49,648 nt of DNA. Source: JAGOTT01 sp964450795. Its GTDB lineage: Bacteria; Patescibacteriota; Minisyncoccia; Moranbacterales; UBA1568. The translations under genes were made by a program, and so were the position numbers. Every line of letters begins with the position of its first letter. Position 1 is the first letter of the stretch. Below are positions 48,541-49,648 of the stretch, one piece after another. Where the stretch lies: contig CAYVDI010000001.1 in the NCBI GenBank assembly GCA_964450795.1, positions 1 to 49,648 on the forward strand, read 5' to 3'. The notes below the pieces were generated by a model, which made no database searches, had not been told where the DNA came from, and was given only the letters and a program-made list of their open reading frames with translations.

Positions 48541-48624
48541 GCCGCGGTGGTGGAATTGGTAGACACAGGAGACTTAAAATCTCCCGACCGAAAGGTCATG
48601 CGAGTTCGATTCTCGCCTGCGGCA
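48541..48624 (+). tRNA. tRNA-Leu (anticodon TAA)
   Basis: 84-nt class II tRNA: acceptor GCCGCGG/CTGCGGC, anticodon stem GGAGA/TCTCC with loop CTTAAAA (anticodon TAA), variable arm GACCGAAAGGTC, T-arm GCGAGTTCGATTCTCGC, discriminator A (Leu identity). CCA not encoded. Confidence 0.98.
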
Positions 48625-48629
48625 CACAA

Positions 48630-48667
48630 AAACGCCCCGGCTTCGTGCCAGGGCGTCCGTTTTTTTG
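48630..48667. terminator. Bidirectional Rho-independent terminator
   Basis: Hairpin ACGCCC(c)GGC-TTCGT-GCC(a)GGGCGT with T-run on the plus side and a T-run on the minus side, between tRNA-Leu and the convergent 3D-domain gene. Confidence 0.85.
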
Positions 48668-48676
48668 TGTGGCTTT

Positions 48677-49252
48677 TTACTCGAACACCACCTCCGCGAC
48701 GAGGTTCCTGCGCCCGAAGGCGAACGCCTCGTGCTTCGTCTCGACATAGATGTCGAAGTGGTTTCCTTTGATCGCACCACCGCGGTCCTCGCATCGGAGC
48801 GTTCCGACACCTTCGATCGAGATCTTGGCACCGAACGGATATTCCGGCGGACACGCGAGCGTCATGTTTTTCTTCACGAGAAGTCCTGACGCCGTAACAC
48901 CCTTGTCGTTCCCGCACTCGTCCGCCGAAGCGGTATAGGCGGAGGCATTGACGACGAACTTCTCTTTCGGAAGATTTTTCCATTTATCTTCCTGTTTTTC
49001 CTTCCATTTCGAGAGAATCTTCTCTTCGTCGGTCATTTCACGACTTTTCCCAGAAACCGGAATCCCTCCCGTTTCTTCTTCAAATACCAGAGATAACAGA
49101 AAAGGATCGTTCCGGAAATCATACTTCGTTTTCTCTGAAATGGTATATATCTCGTTTCGTTCCTGTTCGATTTCGGTTTTGGCATCCGCGACGCTCGTCC
49201 AGGACAGGAAAACCGCCATCCCGACGACGAACGCCATGCGTTTACCACTCAT
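48677..49252 (-). CDS. Exported 3D-domain (double-psi beta-barrel) cell-wall protein
   Basis: A 191-aa protein with a signal peptide (about 1-24, ending SVADA), a charged linker, and a C-terminal 3D domain: NASAYTASADECGNDKGVTASG, then LACPPEYPFGAKISIEG, then CEDRGGAIKGNHFDIYVE, containing the three conserved Asp that name the domain. Such domains occur in lytic transglycosylases and Rpf-like wall hydrolases (compare MltA, YocH). It likely cuts or binds peptidoglycan. The promoter is at 49349-49377; the leader is about 90 nt with no clear Shine-Dalgarno. Confidence 0.93.
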   Translation of the reverse strand: MSGKRMAFVVGMAVFLSWTSVADAKTEIEQERNEIYTISEKTKYDFRNDPFLLSLVFEEETGGIPVSGKSREMTDEEKILSKWKEKQEDKWKNLPKEKFVVNASAYTASADECGNDKGVTASGLLVKKNMTLACPPEYPFGAKISIEGVGTLRCEDRGGAIKGNHFDIYVETKHEAFAFGRRNLVAEVVFE

Positions 49253-49348
49253 ACCGTGCTTTCAATGCTTATCCGAGGTGTATGAGGCTGCATCCCACCC
49301 GGGTTTCCGCGAAATCAGGAATTCCTCCCTTTCTCACGGTAACGGTCG

Positions 49349-49377
49349 AGTATAGCATACTTTTTCGATACTGTCAA
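49349..49377 (-). promoter_or_regulatory. Near-consensus promoter of the 3D-domain gene
   Basis: Minus strand perfect TTGACA (49372-49377), 17-bp spacer ending TGC (extended -10), TATACT (49349-49354). One of the strongest promoters in the window. Confidence 0.85.
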
Positions 49378-49409
49378 GCATATTTTCATGATTTTACCGT
49401 ATATAAAGC

Positions 49410-49464
49410 AAAAAACAACCTCTTTCGAGGCCGTTTCTGCTACTTGGAGCGGGTAACGGGAGTC
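49410..49464 (-). repeat. Detached copy of the tRNA-Gly 3' tail followed by a terminator hairpin
   Basis: AGCGGGTAACGGGAGTC at 49448-49464 is identical to the last 17 nt of the tRNA-Gly gene at 49597-49613 (149 bp away). On the minus strand it is followed by hairpin GGCCTC-GAAA-GAGGTT and a T-run (49410-49435). The rest of the 49253-49596 intergenic region holds the 3D-gene promoter and the terminator at 49555-49586; I see no gene in it. Confidence 0.85.
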
Positions 49465-49554
49465 CTTTTTGCTCCGACAAAAAGCCTGAGCGCTACACAC
49501 AGGAAGCGAAATCATTCGCTTCCGACTCGCGCCCTTCTCCTTCCGTTCCCCAGA

Positions 49555-49586
49555 AAAACCAAAAGACCCAGTAAACCGGGTCTTTT
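49555..49586 (-). terminator. Rho-independent terminator after tRNA-Gly
   Basis: Minus strand hairpin AAAAGACCC(g)GTTTAC(t)GGGTCTTTT followed by GGTTTTTC, about 10 nt after the tRNA. Confidence 0.85.
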
Positions 49587-49596
49587 AGTTCTTTTG

Positions 49597-49648
49597 AGCG
49601 GGTAACGGGAGTCGAACCCGTATCTTGACCTTGGCAAGGTCACATAAT
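49597..49648 (-). tRNA. tRNA-Gly (anticodon GCC), 5' end beyond the window
   Basis: The 3' 52 nt are visible: anticodon stem TGACC/GGTCA with loop TTGCCAA (anticodon GCC), T-arm ACGGGTTCGACTCCCGT, acceptor 3' strand TACCCGC, discriminator T. The D-arm and 5' acceptor strand lie past base 49648. Confidence 0.93.

Overview
The window looks like part of a bacterial chromosome of about 55% GC, most likely from the Patescibacteria (Candidate Phyla Radiation). This is inferred from gene content and style: many short proteins of unknown function, a guanylate kinase with a substituted P-loop, tRNA genes with no encoded CCA, and core genes whose start codons mostly lack a Shine-Dalgarno sequence. No rRNA or ribosomal-protein operon is present to fix the lineage, so I place it only at phylum level. 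Two runs of exactly 100 N (8048-8147 and 20277-20376) are scaffold gaps.

Layout. 1-5900 (minus): a type IV pilus/secretion ATPase that runs off the left edge, three stand-alone CheY-like receivers, a CHASE4-HAMP-PAS-PAS histidine kinase and a LytR_C-type membrane protein; this reads as one signalling and surface-appendage cluster. 5950-15100: cupin, YvcK, an RRM RNA-binding protein, tRNA-Ser followed by tandem tRNA-tail repeats, pyruvate kinase, HtpX, LemA, a UbiA-type prenyltransferase with an extra membrane half, and RsmA. 15100-16650: a TrmB-like regulator divergent from a stand-alone protein carrying an RNA polymerase alpha-CTD-like domain, with inverted repeats in the shared AT-rich intergenic region. 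16680-23300: a G5/RlpA-type wall protein, ComM/YifB, zwf and lspA (both cut by a gap), a DksA/TraR protein, YraN, a 680-bp gene-free structured region behind a near-consensus promoter (candidate ncRNA), and a membrane protein. 23360-37200: pnp, pyrD-pyrC, a NYN nuclease-like gene, rpsO, gyrA and rpsA, interspersed with orphan genes that have strong Shine-Dalgarno sequences. 37200-41600: gmk, tilS, ftsH, a membrane protein and tRNA-Val. 41700-43900: two exported proteins, one with calcium-binding-type repeats.

43900-45130 is the most striking stretch. It is AT-rich and gene-free, and carries eight perfect copies of the 16-bp palindrome TGTTCCACGTGGAACA, which matches the ParB-binding parS consensus. 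It is followed by a strong promoter, tRNA-Ala, a perfect DnaA box and tRNA-Arg. I read it as a chromosomal centromere, probably close to the replication origin. Next come rbfA, a DHH phosphoesterase, a family-4-like uracil-DNA glycosylase, a dCTP-deaminase-family gene, tRNA-Cys, tRNA-Leu, a 3D-domain protein and the 3' part of a tRNA-Gly gene.

Three themes recur. (1) Many promoters are sigma70-like with 17-bp spacing and often an extended TGn -10, so transcription units can be drawn with some confidence. (2) Eight genes have a strong purine-rich Shine-Dalgarno while core genes do not, suggesting two modes of initiation or two gene origins. (3) tRNA-Ser and tRNA-Gly are each followed by copies of their own last 17 nt, broken at the same T-loop position, resembling the rtT repeats of E. 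coli tyrT.
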